A stretch of 64,000 nt of DNA from Chinchilla lanigera (GCF_000276665.1 NW_004955405.1:8801608-8865607), one strand, 5' to 3'; numbered from the stretch's first letter, positions 33,860 to 47,200 are shown. The notes: generated by a model from the sequence alone, not told the origin. Translations and numbers: made by a program.

Positions 33860-36015
33860 CAATTCTGGTCTGTTATCACTGGCCTGATAAGAAGTCTGTG
33901 GCACAACAGATATTGAGAAGAATTTCTTCCCCCTTTGTGGCAAAACTAAAAACATTTTTCAAAATGTTTGATCAACTCTACTTACTCATCTCTCTGTCAC
34001 TCCCTCACCTCCACAAAGGCCCCAGCACTCACAGTGTTCAAATGAACCCTACTCTACAACCCCTGATGAATCCAGAGAGTGTGGACTACTTGAAAGAGTC
34101 CCACTTCTAAGGCTACGTTTTTCTTTCCTTCCTCTGCTCCTAGAAATCAAAACATGTGCCCTTCTACGGAATCGCATGTAGGGTTTAGGAAGGCAATCTG
34201 ATTAAATGGACTTCTGTGGAAAGGACTAGTGACCCTTTTAAATGAAGAGGCTCAAAGTTTCAGGAGATGACTGTCTCTCTAACTGTGCAGTGCTGCTCTT
34301 ATTCCAAACGGCTTCCTAACATGTATGAGATACAGCCACATAACAAATTCCAAATGTGCTCCTAACGTGTATGCAGCCATATAATAAAGTCCTATGAAGT
34401 CATGGGGATGGGGTATCAAGCAGAATGGGGAAAATTTAGTCATATTCTCTGTCCAAAACATCATTTCTGTTTTTCAGTTGCTTTTCTTCTTCTATACTTT
34501 TGAACACACAAGTCTCAAAAATATCTCAGGATTTTTTTTAACACTAGAATCCACAGTATGACAGCATGGTGATAGCAAAGGGGTGCCATTTGTAAGCTGT
34601 ACACTGTCTTCTATACCAGAATGAGATCTTTAATCATTTTACTTAACAGGTACATTGGACCTCACCCTACCAGGTACTCTGCAATACAGCCATCTCAATC
34701 CTAAAGCAAACAGTTTTCTGAAGAACATCCCTCCCACAGCCACACCATTAATACCACGTTTTTCAGGATATTAAAGGACATTTAACCTGGGCCTTTTATA
34801 AAAGATCAGACTTCAGAAGTTTAAGTAAAGAAGGAATTTTGCTATCAAAGCAAGTCTGTTGTCAACAGATTTTTTAGCCTAAAACATTAGTTATCCAGTT
34901 CACACCAGGGTATGTAATAGAAACAAAGACAGTGCCTTGTTCTACCACTGCCGCTGTGCTTCTTCTCTTCTGCTATCTCAACATTTAAGAATAAACTTAC
35001 TCAGACAGCCACGAAATGGACAAGACATTTCTTCCACTTGTAACTGCCTTGGAGTGTTAATGGAACAAATACTCTCAAGTAAATGACAGCCAATCAGAGC
35101 CGCTTCAATTATACGACACCAACTTCATGAACCGCAGAACGCAGTTTCATTTGGTGGGCTGATCCTGCTGCGGGCTGCAGGCATGGGTTCTTCTGCACAG
35201 GGGAAAACAGAACCTACCGGGCCTCTGATGTCACCCTCTGCTACCTACTCTGCAGCTCAGAGTCAGCTCCAGCTTTCAGAGGGCAGAAAAGCCACAAAGC
35301 CCCTCTCAAAATCATGTCCGAATTTTGCTGACTCTATGGCAGCCCATTCCTAATAGGCACTTGAAAAACAATTACTTTCTTGAATTTCTGGAATTACGTT
35401 GGTCATTTCAAACTACCGTTCATTTCTTGCTCCTAACACTCAATCATCTAGCATTGCAGCCAGGTCTCTCTGGGTCCTCACCAGGTAATGCCATGAGCAT
35501 AACTACAGGAAATGAAGCCAAGACTCAGCTCGGAGAAGAACTCTCCCAGTCCCCAATTATGCAGGCTTCAGCTACATTCTATCCTTGATACCAAACAACA
35601 ACAAAAGCTTATTCCAGCCCCTCCCCAGGTTTCATGAAGATTGTGTTCCAGAAAGATGAACACTTTATAATGCCAAGCAGATTCTTACAATGAACATTGT
35701 CCTAACATCACCTCCTCAAAATGACAGGGCCACCAAGTCTCTGACACCACGCTGATCTGGAACTGAAGGGCTGAGATGAATCAGCAGTGTACAAAACAGC
35801 TAGCATGGCATGAGATACATTCACAGGAATAGGTATTCTTTCTACCACAATTGAGGCCGTAGTAGGGTTTACATTCGAATACTATAATAATTTTCAAGAT
35901 ATATGAGCAAACCAGAACCCCCACCCTAGGGCTTCCATTTAGAGAAAGATGAGTTCTTAAGAGTAAAGAAAGTTTTACAACTACTTTCAAACACCTAAAA
36001 GATCAAAAATAGAAA
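33860..36015. other. unassigned non-coding stretch
   Basis: This is mainly unique AT-rich sequence. Frames at 35325-35588 and similar have no domain. Confidence 0.5.
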
Positions 36016-36019
36016 ATGA

Positions 36020-36172
36020 AATTTTTTCTGAGTCTGTACTATGTTCTTACTACTTTTTACATGACTCTTCATTTAATCTCTAAAGCAAAGTGCAGGTCTT
36101 GAGCTATCTGGCAGGTGTGGAAACCCAGGCTCAAAAATACTAAGCAGCCCACCCACAGACACAAGGGCTAAT
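36020..36172 (-). mobile_element. MIR SINE
   Basis: 'tctgtactatgttcttactactttttacatgactcttcatttaatctctaaagcaaag' and 'ggtgtggaaacccaggctcaaaaatactaagcagccc' follow MIR in reverse orientation. Confidence 0.7.
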
Positions 36173-36327
36173 CACTGTCTCTCCCACTCAGACTGCATCC
36201 AAGGCACTCTGAACTCAGTGTCCAAAACTGAACTCACTTCTCATGTACAGCACTACCTAAAATGTCAAGTAATTCTTCCATGAATGAAGACAGATTACAC
36301 AATCAATAACAGTAGGTTGTTATTCAT

Positions 36328-36388
36328 GCTTCCTTCTCTTCTCCCTCCCTTCCTCACTCCCTTCTTCCTCTCCCTTCCTCTCTCTCTG
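36328..36388. repeat. polypyrimidine (CT-rich) tract
   Basis: About 60 bases of nearly pure C and T, ending in tctctctctg. Confidence 0.9.
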
Positions 36389-36989
36389 TTAAAACAAAGA
36401 ACTACTTCAGCAAGTCTGGTTGTCAAATATTTTAATGTAACCTTGAAGTCATAACTAGACTATTAACATATCGAGGGAAAAGATGTCAATTATCAAGCAA
36501 AGTTAAACTGTGAGGGTATTAATTCACTCCCTGAAAATAATGCTGTCTCATCCCTCCAAAGCGAGTGCCTGGGCTGCTTCACGGACCACACCAACATATC
36601 AACCACAGCATGTGAGAAGGGCCGCGCTCTCCCTCCCTGTCCAGTGGCCGACTCACCATGACCTTCTGTGTCAGCCACTGAGCCTTGACTAGAAGAATGT
36701 TCAGAGATGACAGAGTTTTTAAGAGAAAAACTCTGCAGGACATTGCAGTTATTTACAAAGTTAATTTAAAATACTTTATTTACACAGTCTTTTAAATACC
36801 TCAGCCCCAAACTCAATCCCTCTGAAGACAGGCTGAGTATCCCTTATACAAAAGACTTGGGACCAGAAGAGTTTCAGGCTTCAGAGGTTTTCAGAGTAGG
36901 GAGTATTTGCACATACTCTACTGGCTGAGCATGCCTAATCCAAAAATCTGAACTCCTGTAAGTTCTCTGACAAAAGTTTCAGATTTCCA

Positions 36990-37572
36990 ACCAATAACAA
37001 ATGCTGGAGGGACTGTGGGGAAAAAGGAGCTCTTCTCCATGGCTGATGGAAGTGTAGACTGGTACAACCACTGTGGAAATCTGTATGGAGATTCTTCAAA
37101 AAACTAGGATTGGAGATCCCATTTGACCCTGCTATTTCCCTTCTGGGTATCTTCCCAGAAAAATTAAGAACATCATGCTGGGGATGTAGCTCAGCAGCAT
37201 AAGCACCTGCCTGGCAAGCACAAGGGCCTGAGTTCAATTCGCGGTATCAAAAAAACAAAATAAACAAAAAAGTCATACCGCAGTGATATATGTGTATCCA
37301 TGTTTATAGCAGCACAATTTGTAATAGCTAAATCTTGGAAATAACCCAAATGCCCATCAACCGAGGAATGGATAAAAACAATGTGGTCTTTTTATAAAGT
37401 AGAGTATTACTCAGCTATAAAGGAAGATAAACTGGAGACTTTTACAGGTAAATGGTTGCAACTCGAGATCATGCTCATCAGTGAAATAAACCAAATGCGC
37501 ATGTGTAAACATCGTATTGCCTCCCTAGTACGAGAAGCTGAAGGCATAAATAAGATCCAAAATGTACAATAG
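36990..37572 (+). pseudogene. L1 ORF2 C-terminal remnant
   Basis: This is the last part of ORF2 only. The open piece 37381-37572 encodes 'VEYYSAIKEDKLETFTGKWL' and 'HRIASLVREAEG', the conserved L1 ORF2 C-terminal tail, and ends at a natural-looking stop. The upstream portion (plus strand, 37030-37160) matches the C-terminal stretch before it but is interrupted by an ID at 37177-37270. There is no endonuclease or reverse-transcriptase domain, so it was dead on arrival through 5' truncation. Confidence 0.9.
37177..37270 (+). mobile_element. ID SINE inside L1
   Basis: 'gctggggatgtagctcagcagcataagcacctgcctggcaagcac' and 'gagttcaattcgcggtatc', with an A-rich tail, interrupt the L1 sequence '...attaagaacatca|taccgcagtg...' that is continuous in other L1 copies. 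Confidence 0.94.
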
Positions 37573-37954
37573 ATATTGTAAAATGGGAAGAAACTTCAAA
37601 AGAAAGAGAAACTGGGATGTGGGAATGAAGAAAAGAAAGGGAAAAGCAAAAAGATATATATTTATATGTGCAGACACACAAGATAATTAAGATAGTTATA
37701 CTACTGATTTCTGAGTTCACTGAAAAGAGGTTTGTGCTAATACTGTTTGGACAATTACATGCTGATATCTTGTACTCTGAGTAACTAATGTAAAGATAAC
37801 AATAAACAATGTATTAACCATTGTTACCCTCCTATTATCTTGTTTTGAAATTTTGGTATTTTTATTCTCTTTAAAAAAAGTTTCAGACTTTATAACATTG
37901 TAGATGTTATATTTCTGGAGTAGATATGCTCAACCTCTACCTTACTGTGAGTAA

Positions 37955-40900
37955 CAACAGGAGGAAACAGTGTGTTATGGCATTTAAACAGTATAAAAGT
38001 GAAGATCTCCATGTGGTCATTCAAATTTCATCCATCTACAGTTAATGTGCGTGCTTTCTTGGGAAAATCTTGGCTACTCTGAAATGAACAACCCCCTCTG
38101 GCTATTCTTGCTGCATAGTCTTCCTGGAGCTCTCATCCTGGGAAGCAGCACAACTCCAGGCTTGGCCCCCGAGTCCAGAGTCTGCCCGGGATACCCAATC
38201 TGAGGCTCAGGTCAAACAAAACCAGTCGACTCTGTCCCAGGTATTTTTACGTGTATGGTATATTTCTCCCAAATAGCAGCTGAAATCCCACACCTCTCTA
38301 GTTTCTAAATTATCCCTATCACAAAGCCTATATTTTAATCAGACCACCCTAAGCAAACTTTCCAAATCAGGTGAAAAGCTATCTAGCCATTTTTATGGGA
38401 TGCAGAAACAAACAGACCTAAAGACATTTGTTCTCTATAGATTACCTCAACTTCTGAATTGATTTTTGTTACATAAGGCAATTAAAGTTCAATGGCAGCT
38501 TCCCCTCATTCTGAAAGATTCATGCTCATATTTGTATTATCCAAAGGAAACACAGGACACCAAGCACACAGACCACAAGACTTCCAGCTACTCCAGGAAG
38601 AGAAGGAAACACCTCTGCACTACCTGCCATTTCCAGATACATTGTTAATGACTATATAGGTAGGCAGATCATTCTTAAGACACACTGTGTAAGTATATAA
38701 ATATTTTTGACCCTATATCTCACCCTTTATTTCTCATCCCAGGTCAAACACTATTACTACCAGAAAATATATTTTGAAGTATTATGTATCAAAATACTTC
38801 TAGTTTTCCAAAACAAAAAATACTATTAGGGACATCTTAGAGAACTTATTAAAGAGTTTACACCACTAATGAGCACTAATGGAAGGAAATGAAGAGCCAA
38901 ACACAAAAGCTTTTTATCCCTCAATTTTTGTGACTACATTTTAAGGAGGAAAAGGAACTGAAAAAGAAAGCTCTTCAGTTTGGTAAAGAAATGTAATTTG
39001 ATTATAAAAGCCTTCACGGTGATTCTAATTCCAAACTAAAAAGTACATTTTAAACTTTCCAAGGCATTTCTGAATATTTCCAAAGTAGATTTGATTTGCA
39101 GGAAGGTGAAAGACACAGTGCTTCATCAAGTGGTTGATGCTGACTGGGCAGAATGGGCCTTCCTAGGCTGTGCTGCCTGAGATAAGCAGGCCTGTCCACC
39201 TCAGCAGACATTCTGGTCAGGATCCTCAATTTCCATGGCAAAGCCCACCAGGATGCTTGCAGATGGCCACTTCCTGGCGGAAAGCACACCATAGCCTTCA
39301 TTATCCACGTCTGGGCTCGTTCCAGAGTATAATCTCGCACCATCAGCTATTCCAGTTCCAGGCAGCTCCACACAACTGAGCTTGCAGAATGTGGGAAGAG
39401 CTCATGACGGATACGCACAAAGACCTCCACCAAGACCAACTGTGAAAACGGAAAGAAGTCAGAAGAAAGGTACTGCTGGACAACTGGCAGAAGTGCCAGG
39501 GGTGGTGACATATCTGAGGGGCTATGTTAGAAAGTCTCTGACAGGCACCCCAGGAACAGCGTCTCACCTAAGGACATAACCTGCTTTCTCCAAGAAAGAA
39601 CTGAATACCCACGTTTCTCTTTTTACTTTGTTTTCAGGAAGCTTACATGTAAATGTGATGCTCAAATAGCTTCATTAGCTTAAGGTTTTTGGAATAATTA
39701 TTTCCCTTTTCCTGCCTGTGGATTTTTATCATTTATTTGTACTTTACCAGTCCTACTGCCCAGTCCTATTATCTCTCTCTCTCTAGAGATCTACTTTTCC
39801 TCAAATACTTTTTGCTTGTAATTAGATGATGCAACTTAAAAAAAGAAACCATTTGTTATTCCTTAGGTGAAATTTATATACACTGTAACTATTCATAAAG
39901 TGGCACTTCTTCCCTGAGGATCTCATGAAAAATAATTTTAACTTTGGAACCCTACTCATTATAGCATAACATGCTAGACAAGCTGCTAGAGTGTGAATGA
40001 ACAAAAAACCTGTTTGAATTTGTACGAATCCTGACTATGTTATGCAGGCATCCTCTTCCCCTATCACAGATACCTAGGACATGAATCCCTTTTTTGACAC
40101 TTGGATCTCTTTAGATCTCAGGTTTTTAAAAGCCCTGGAACTTCCCTGAGAAAAAGTTGCATGCTCATACATAACGTCTAATACAGTTTGGGGCCTTCCC
40201 GACTACAGCCCTGTCTACATTCCTTCTTGCTATGGAAATGGAGGTCGAATAAGTTTCCAGTGTCAGACAAGTGGGGTCTTCTGTGCCCAACACAGTCCCT
40301 CAGGGCATGGTGGTTTCTTAGCCCTTCTCCAGCTCCAGTGAGTCACCACCGGCAGGACAAGTCCTCTGTGACAGTCCACATCCCAACAGTGGCAAGGGAC
40401 CACAGGTAAGTGGAACCAGGTCTCCTGACCCCAGCAAGGTCACTAGTGATTTTCACTGCCACAACTGTGAAGTGGCAGAATGCTTCTTTCTAGGGAAAAA
40501 AGAGCAGACGGAGCTTTCACATTGTTACAGAGGGGACAGGTTACACAGATGCAAGGCCTCTGTGACCACAGATTCATGCCCTGCTGTCTCCGCCAGTCTC
40601 TCTCCCCACACTGGGTTTAAATTGGGGCGGGGGCTTTCTCCACTAAGTCGAAAACCTTGGTACTTACTCTCAAAGACATGCTCATTTCCTTCTTCCCCAT
40701 CCTTCCCACTAATTTTTGGTGGCTGTTGTTCCACAGAGGGGCAGTGGAAGCTCCTCATGGCTCCTCCCGCCCGACTTCCTGCCATCTGGGCACAGGTCTG
40801 CTCTGTGCAGACTTCTCTTTGCTAGCAGTATGAAAGGACAGTGCTTCTAGCAACACGCTTACCTTCACCCCTCTGCCCCTCTGCTCTAGAACTCCTCATT

Positions 40901-41290
40901 CCTGAACTCCTCTCGCCTGGATGGGGAGGGCAGACCCTGTCTCTTACCCTAGATATCAGGGAAGTCTCCACCCCCAGAGACAGGCCTGGGAGGCCGGGAG
41001 GACAGTGCTGAGCCTGAGAGGAATGGCCACAAGAACCAGCTCAAGGGGAAAGATTCTGCACGGGACGTGAGTATAAGGTGGGCCAGAGACAATGTTACTG
41101 ATTTCTTTGGCCTCATGAGATGTGGTTGTCATGGACTGAGCAAGATAAGCCCTCACTGGACCCAAGCAAGCTGACAGGATCAGCAGACGAGCCCAGCTGC
41201 AACAGGAAGGGTCCCAGGCTGACACCGCTCTCATCATCTAAGCTCCACTGGGTTCCCTGACATAGGAAAAATGTTCTTTTAGGACTTGAC
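37955..41290. other. unassigned non-coding stretch
   Basis: No gene is recognised. A good-looking splice donor (cacag|gtaagt) occurs on the plus strand at about 40406 but no coherent exon precedes it. On the minus strand, 39170-39460 has a pyrimidine-rich acceptor-like site followed by interrupted frames. Confidence 0.45.
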
Positions 41291-41297
41291 AATAGCA

Positions 41298-41399
41298 AGG
41301 CACGGTGGCACACACCTATAATCCCAGCACTAAAGAAAGCTGAGGCATGAGGAGCAAAGGCCCCGGACTCAATCTCTAGTACTGAAAAGAGGAAAAAAA
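41298..41399 (+). mobile_element. B1-ID chimeric SINE, internally shortened
   Basis: A B1 head (aggcacggtggcacacacctataatcccagcac...gctgaggca) passes directly into an ID-like end (aggccccggactcaatctctagtactg) and an A/G tail. The B1 right half is missing. Confidence 0.75.
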
Positions 41400-41807
41400 A
41401 GTGACATGTAATCTAACCCCTTCCTTGTTTGTGGTTCCCAATTAGCTCTGCAGTAGGACCTTCCTCATGAACAGGACGAGGACTGGCCCTGCCCATCTTC
41501 TAGGCACCCTCATGATGCCCCCAGACCACCCAATATTCAGCACACATCTGGTGACCAATGAGCTCGATCCAAGAAGCACACTCAAGCACATGCACGAAGA
41601 GCAGTCGGATTCATGGGCTGCACTTGTAGGGACATTGTGCAGTATTCTGCAGCAGTCCTGTATTATGCGTCTTTATTAGCCAACAACGCCTCCAGGGGCC
41701 TCAGCCATCCTGATGCTGGGTCAGTGAGGAACAGGAATGAATGCGGTAGATAGCGCCTGGGAATCTCCACCTTGCTCTTCTTAGTACTATTCTCCCTTGG
41801 TCTTTCA

Positions 41808-41926
41808 GATGTACTGGCACAAGTCTGTAGTCCCTGACACTGAGGCAGGAGGACTGCGTGAGTCCATGAGTTCAACATCAGCCTGGGCAATGTAGTGAGA
41901 CACTGCCTCAAAACATCAAATTAATT
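41808..41926 (+). mobile_element. B1-type SINE (form without internal duplication)
   Basis: 'actggcacaagtctgtagtccctgacactgaggcaggagg' and 'catcagcctgggcaatgtagtgagacactgcctcaaaac' give a short-form B1, diverged. Confidence 0.8.
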
Positions 41927-42264
41927 TTTAAAAGTTGAATCTTACATACCCTCCCCCATTGAGGCCCATTTCCCAGGCTGCCTGTAAGCCGGATTTGTTC
42001 CTACAACTGTGAATGATGTGGTAAGACTTGTGATATGTCCGTTGTTGGGGTCATCTTCTTACGGACACAGACACTTACACCACTGGCTGAGGCACAATGA
42101 CAAATGGAGCCACCTGGGCAGCCCGATACAGGAGAAGGCAGGGCCACCCCTCCAGCCCAGAGTGCTCACTTCTGGCCGAGATCTGAGGACGGTGAGCTGC
42201 ACTCCAGGATGTCCTCACCACAGGAGATGAATCCACACTGTAATGGGTCCCAGAAGGAAGCAGA

Positions 42265-42428
42265 GAACTTGTTTCTAGCTCTGACTCCACCTCTAATTTG
42301 TCTGGGGCAAAATCACCTAACTTCCCCTCAGTTTCTTCTTTTATAAACTAGAAAAAAAAGTACCTGCTCAATTTTATTAATATTGAGAAACCAATAAGAT
42401 ATTAACATATAAATGTTCTGACATTCTA
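42265..42428 (+). mobile_element. MIR SINE
   Basis: 'tctagctctgactccacctctaatttgtctggggcaaaatcacctaacttcccctcagtttcttcttttataaac' and then 'gatattaacatataaatgttc' follow MIR in forward order. Confidence 0.8.
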
Positions 42429-42559
42429 GAAGGCAGCCTGTGTGCATGAACGTGAGTCTAACTACAACAAGGCAGCCCACACTTCTGAGGTTTCCCAAAA
42501 GTAAACTAGGTTTAACTGCTAAACGGAAGTACTACTGTTTTCTGGCAAGAGGCTAAAAT

Positions 42560-42925
42560 ATGAGCTCAGCATGTCCTATGGCTAAAATCTAAAATGTCAC
42601 CCCAAAAGCCTCCTGTGTTTGGAGGGTTACTGGATGGTGGGGCACTGTACTCCCCAGTAGATTATCCACTGATGAGTTCAGGAGTAGAATGTGCCCTGAC
42701 GAGGTGGGGCCTGCTTGGAGGTGGTCACCGGGTGTGTGTGAGGCATAGAACGGTGTAGTTTAGTCCCTGGCTCCTCCGCTTTATAGCTGCCTCTCTGCTG
42801 GACCCTTATACTGCTGTTTCTGCCCAGGAGCCGGCCAACCATGGACTCAAACAACCTCCCCAGTTGCAGGTGCTGGGCATTTTGCCACAGCAACAAGGAA
42901 GTGACTAAGACAGCATGGTAAAATT
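42560..42925 (+). mobile_element. MaLR/ERVL-type LTR (subfamily uncertain)
   Basis: 'gctaaaatctaaaatgtcaccccaaaagcctcctgtgtttggagggttactggatggtgg', 'gaggtggggcctgcttggaggtggtcac' and 'aaccatggactcaaacaacctc...attttgccacagcaacaaggaagtgactaagac' resemble an old mammalian MaLR or ERVL solitary LTR. No internal coding region is present. Confidence 0.65.
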
Positions 42926-42929
42926 GTTT

Positions 42930-43960
42930 TTTAAATGTCAGATGTTTATAAATATGATTTATATATACTGACTGCCCAAACAGGCCCACTAAAACTCCTA
43001 ACACACTGGGAGGAGGAAAGTGTATAGACAGGACTAACCAGGTTCCAGTCCTGCCTCACAGGGCTTCTGTGGGCATGTGGAGAGGTCCAGAGCTTACTGA
43101 GGTTCCACCCAAGCCAGCCGTTATAGTTCCACTGGGAAAGAGGAGAAAGAGGCTGGGCTGGGCTAGGCTTGGTGCGTTGTGTTCACGAGAAACAAAGATC
43201 CCCTTGCTCTGGCCTGAGCCAGCTCCAGGTCTTGGCCTGTGCCTGGCAGGAGAGAGCAGGGATGGTACTCCCCCAGATTCTGCTCTTGCCCCTGGCTGAC
43301 AGCACGTAGGCACAGAACCATAGCTACACACAAGTTCCTGTCCCAAACTTATAGCACACAGGCATTAGTATCAATAATGTCGCTGGGCATCCTAATTCTA
43401 GAGAAAACTCAGCACCTACCAGTAAGTCTACCAGAGTTCCTTCACTGGAGACTGAGGCACACTTCATCTTGAAGAATAACTGCATGGACTCTGCCTTCTA
43501 TCCCAGGGGAGACTGGGAAGGAATTGAGCTCCAAGATCTACTAACAGGCTGGAGGTGAAGGCTGACAGCCCCGTGCTCCAAGCAGCTGGCCATTAACAGG
43601 GAATAAATGGACAAGCCAGGAGACAATGGCCAAGCATCAAGAGATTTGTAAGAACAATGATGCAGTCCGCAATTAAATACTTTTGCTTAAATTAATCTTT
43701 CAGTTCTTATAACATTTTCAAGTGAAGTCCCTGTATAAATCCTCAGACAGAGTGAAGAGCCACCCTAGAATTTGCTCAGCAACAGTGACACAGCTCTAGC
43801 TGGCAAGGGTCCTTCTTCCTGTAAAAGGACATTCAGTAAGTCTCTTTTGTAACTGCAGGACTAAGGACTATAGAGCAGACACAGCACTGCATGACAACTC
43901 ACCCTGGAACATGGTCATTTCTCACTCTGAGGCAGTGATACCTTTCCCACGGGCCTCGGC
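42930..43960. other. unassigned non-coding stretch
   Basis: Short open frames at 43056-43346 (minus) and 43069-43472 (plus) overlap in a GC-rich patch and share no known motif. Confidence 0.5.
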
Positions 43961-43969
43961 AATGCTGCC

Positions 43970-44228
43970 CCGCCAGGCGTACTGCCGCCTCTCCTCCCAT
44001 GGCAAACTCCTCTCCATCCCTCAGCTTTCAGCTACTATCTCCTTTCCTCAGAAACACCTTCTCCCTCAACTAAGCTGGTCTTCTGTTACTTTCTTATAAT
44101 GCCCTGTGCTCTACTTTTTTTCTGCATAACATTTGCTGCAATTATTATTATGAGAGTTTTCCAACAGTATTTACATACTGACTATCAGGCTCTTGCTGAT
44201 ATGTACAAAGAAGAGAGGAGTCATTTCC
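43970..44228 (+). mobile_element. L2 LINE 3' fragment
   Basis: 'ctcagctttcagctactatctcctttcctcagaaacaccttctccctc...' runs through 'cctgtgctctactttttttctgcataacatttgctgcaattatta' to 'gctcttgctgatatgtac'. This is the L2 3' UTR order. It is old. Confidence 0.65.
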
Positions 44229-44229
44229 G

Positions 44230-47200
44230 TTGTCCTCACCATTTTAGACCTGATCAGTGATGGTCACCAAGCTCAGTATATATTTACTGAAGGAAGAAAA
44301 GGCATTAGAATGAAAAGTACAGTGCCCAGGCCCAGCACTGGAGGTGAAGTTACAATAGATCTGGAGTGAGTACAAAGTCTGTTTGGTTTAGCTTTTTAAG
44401 TTCCACAGGTGATTCAGACTCATATCGCCCTTCTGAGAGAGAACTAACTTGGTATTTTCCTGGCAAAATAATACACTGAGCTACCCAGTAAAGGGTAGCT
44501 CCACGTGAAAGGAGTCTGAAGAAAAATTTATAATAATCTGATTATTTACAATAATCAGAATGTCCCAACTCTGATAAGCACTGTCTCTCCACAAAGCAGC
44601 AGGATTAGAATGGTGCCCGTGCTCTACTCTCCTATGGTATTTCCAGACATGCTTACTATACCCTAAGCAATCATAATAAAATCTATTATTTTATTCCGAT
44701 TACAACAAGCACATAAAAAGCTATTTTGTGAATGGACAAGAATCCACATATACTAGACTAATTCAGTAGTTGCAGACATCTAACCCATAGTCCTGCGCTC
44801 TTTAATTCATACAAATGTGGCCTTTGCAAAACACCAAGATCCAGGATCCCTCCCCTCATAACACAGACTGTTTACTTCATTGTCTGGTATATTACCAATC
44901 TTCTCCCATAAAAGTTTCTGGTCCCTATTGTGAGGTTCAAAGCTTTGGCCAAACAAGAACAAAATTGGTGACTTGTAAGATCCAGTCCTAAGTAAGTTCT
45001 GTCTTGGTGGTGGTTATAGAATAAATTATTACAAGTTGATTAAAAAAACTGGGGGAAGAGAAGGTTAGGCTAGAGAGTCTGTTTCATGAATTTAAAACTG
45101 CAAGATCTCTCTATTACTACCACATAACAATTGCGCTTTAAATTTCAAAGTCCTCCCACCCCCGACCCAGTGGCTTAAGCTGCATGTTCATATTCCTCTC
45201 CAAGTTTAAATCTCCCCAAGTACAAACAATTATCACTTCCAGCTCAACTCAGCTGACTCAATGACCCCTTATACCTCTTTATCCTCTCCTATTTCTGGAA
45301 CTGTTTTTCTCATACAGTTGTTCCCTCTGAAATTTTTCCAAAACCATCACTGACCCTCTAAACAATTATTTCATTTTAAAGAAAGTAGTTTAGCAGTGGC
45401 TTGATATCTCAAAGCAGAAATGAGTTTTAGTCTCCCCAGCTTTCAAGTCATTTGGTGTCATCTGTAGTCTATAAGTACAGACAGAAAAAGAACCGAGCTC
45501 CCTACACCTTTAGAATCTCAGGACTAATTCATAATTCTGCTTTGGGCCTTCCTCAAAGTCACAGCAGACAGCCTCCCAGACTTGCATCCTCAGCTCAGCC
45601 ACAGGCCTGCTGCACGCAAAGCACTTCCCCAGGGAAGAGGCTCCCTGCTGACCTATCTTCCCGCCTTCCCTCTCCCCGAGGAGTCCACACCCAGCAAGGC
45701 CTCCAGTGCCAGCCAAGTGGGCCAGAGCAAGTGCGTGACTCAGGCCAGGCAACACAAAGGCAGCTCAGCAGGACCACCCAAAGTTCCAGCGAGGCCTGAG
45801 CCCCTTATATCTTCTAAAGCTCTCAGGGACAGGTAAACATGAAGAAATGACAAAACATTTTCATGCCTACAGTGAACAGATCAACATTTCTAACACCCAA
45901 ACACTTATGACTAATTATGCTCTTCATAAAACAGTTACAAGATTTGTTAAACACACTAATTCATAGTGCACTACACGCAGAATGTTTATTAATAAGAAAA
46001 AAATTAAATCTTGATAATGAAAGCCATCTTTTTTCAATTCTGCCCATTTGTCTCTGAGACTGAATGTCTAAGTTCACATGACAATAACAGCAAGGAAAGT
46101 GACTTAGGCCTGAGCTAAGCCATCCTCTGACCACACACACACACTGTGGGTCAAAGCAAATGACAACATATTTAATTAAAAACAGAGAGGATGATGAGTA
46201 CCTAGGCCCACCACAGTCACCCTAGCAAGAATTTTAAGGTGGAAACAGTAACAACCTACTGCTAGTGACATCCCCAGTAAAACAGCCTCCCAGAGTTTGT
46301 ATCCTTGGGCATTCTTGAGGTTCTGTTCTCCTTTGTCACAGGTAATCTGCAATGAGAGCCCCTGCTGCAATCTTTGTGCCTTGGTGCCCCAGCTTTCCTG
46401 AGGATACCTAAGAGGCTGCAAGTCTTTATATATTTGCACAAAACTAGGCACATTCTCCTGTACTCTCTAAATCACCTCTTGGTTCCTTATAATAATATGG
46501 TGTACATGCTAGGCAAGTAGTTGTTACACTATATAGTTTAGCAAACAGTAACAGGGAAAAGTTGGCACATGCTAAGCAGAGACACAATTTTTGTTTAGTA
46601 TTTTAGATCTGCAGTAGATTAACTCCATGGATGTCAGATCCACTGTATTTTTTTCTGCCTCACTTAGCAAATCGTTCCCACCTTCATGGTTGACAATGTC
46701 CTCTCTTTCCAGTAAGTCTTCCCCTAACCCCTCACCACCTCGCTTCACTAAAAATGTCGGCCGACAACCTGTTATTTTCAGCTCCTCAGATGTAGTCGCT
46801 TTCTTTTAGGGGGAAAAAAAAAAAAAAAACCGTATTAAAAATATACATTGATATTTTTAAAAGTTAATGCTTTAGAATGCAGAAAATAAGGTAAGTGTCT
46901 CACATTCTCAGGTTAGGAGAAAAGGCAGACTTCAAGGAAAAAGGGCCAAATTCCGGGAACTACCATAGGGCATTTGGTGGCTTATAGCAAGGTAAAAAGC
47001 AGAGCAAGTGAGGTCAAAAGGAAACATGACGAAGACATTAGAACTTACTTCAGACCTCACACTTAAAACCTCTGCAGAAGTTCCCCACCTCCCAGAGCTC
47101 TGCCCGAGAGCCATATCCTAGCACTGGGGAGGTCTGCAAGGCCTCTCTGGTGGCATTTTTCCTGCACTATGGTTTCTTAGCTCTGTATTAGCTCAACCCA

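Larger units (their letters stand above)
36972..37890 (+). mobile_element. 5'-truncated L1 with target-site duplication
   Basis: The insert at 36987-37875 carries the end of ORF2 and the 3' UTR (ending ...tatcttgttttgaaattttggtatttttattctctttaaa). The flanks aaaagtttcagattt (36972-36986) and aaaagtttcagactt (37876-37890) differ at one base. It is the only L1 in the window on the plus strand. Confidence 0.93.
36828..37950. mobile_element. Tigger-like DNA transposon split by an L1
   Basis: The left part at 36828-36986 begins caggctgagtatcccttata and includes 'gggaccagaagagtttcagg' and 'ctgagcatgcctaatccaaaaatctgaactcc'. The right part at 37876-37950 includes 'gtttcagactttataacattg' and ends 'tatgctcaacctctacc', the inverted counterpart of the left end. 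The L1 between the halves restores one continuous element when ignored. Confidence 0.7.

Noticed and set aside
40188..40411. Exon ending at a good splice donor (cacag|gtaagt near 40406)
   Set aside because: The preceding frame has no recognisable protein and no convincing acceptor. Isolated donor-like sequences are common by chance.
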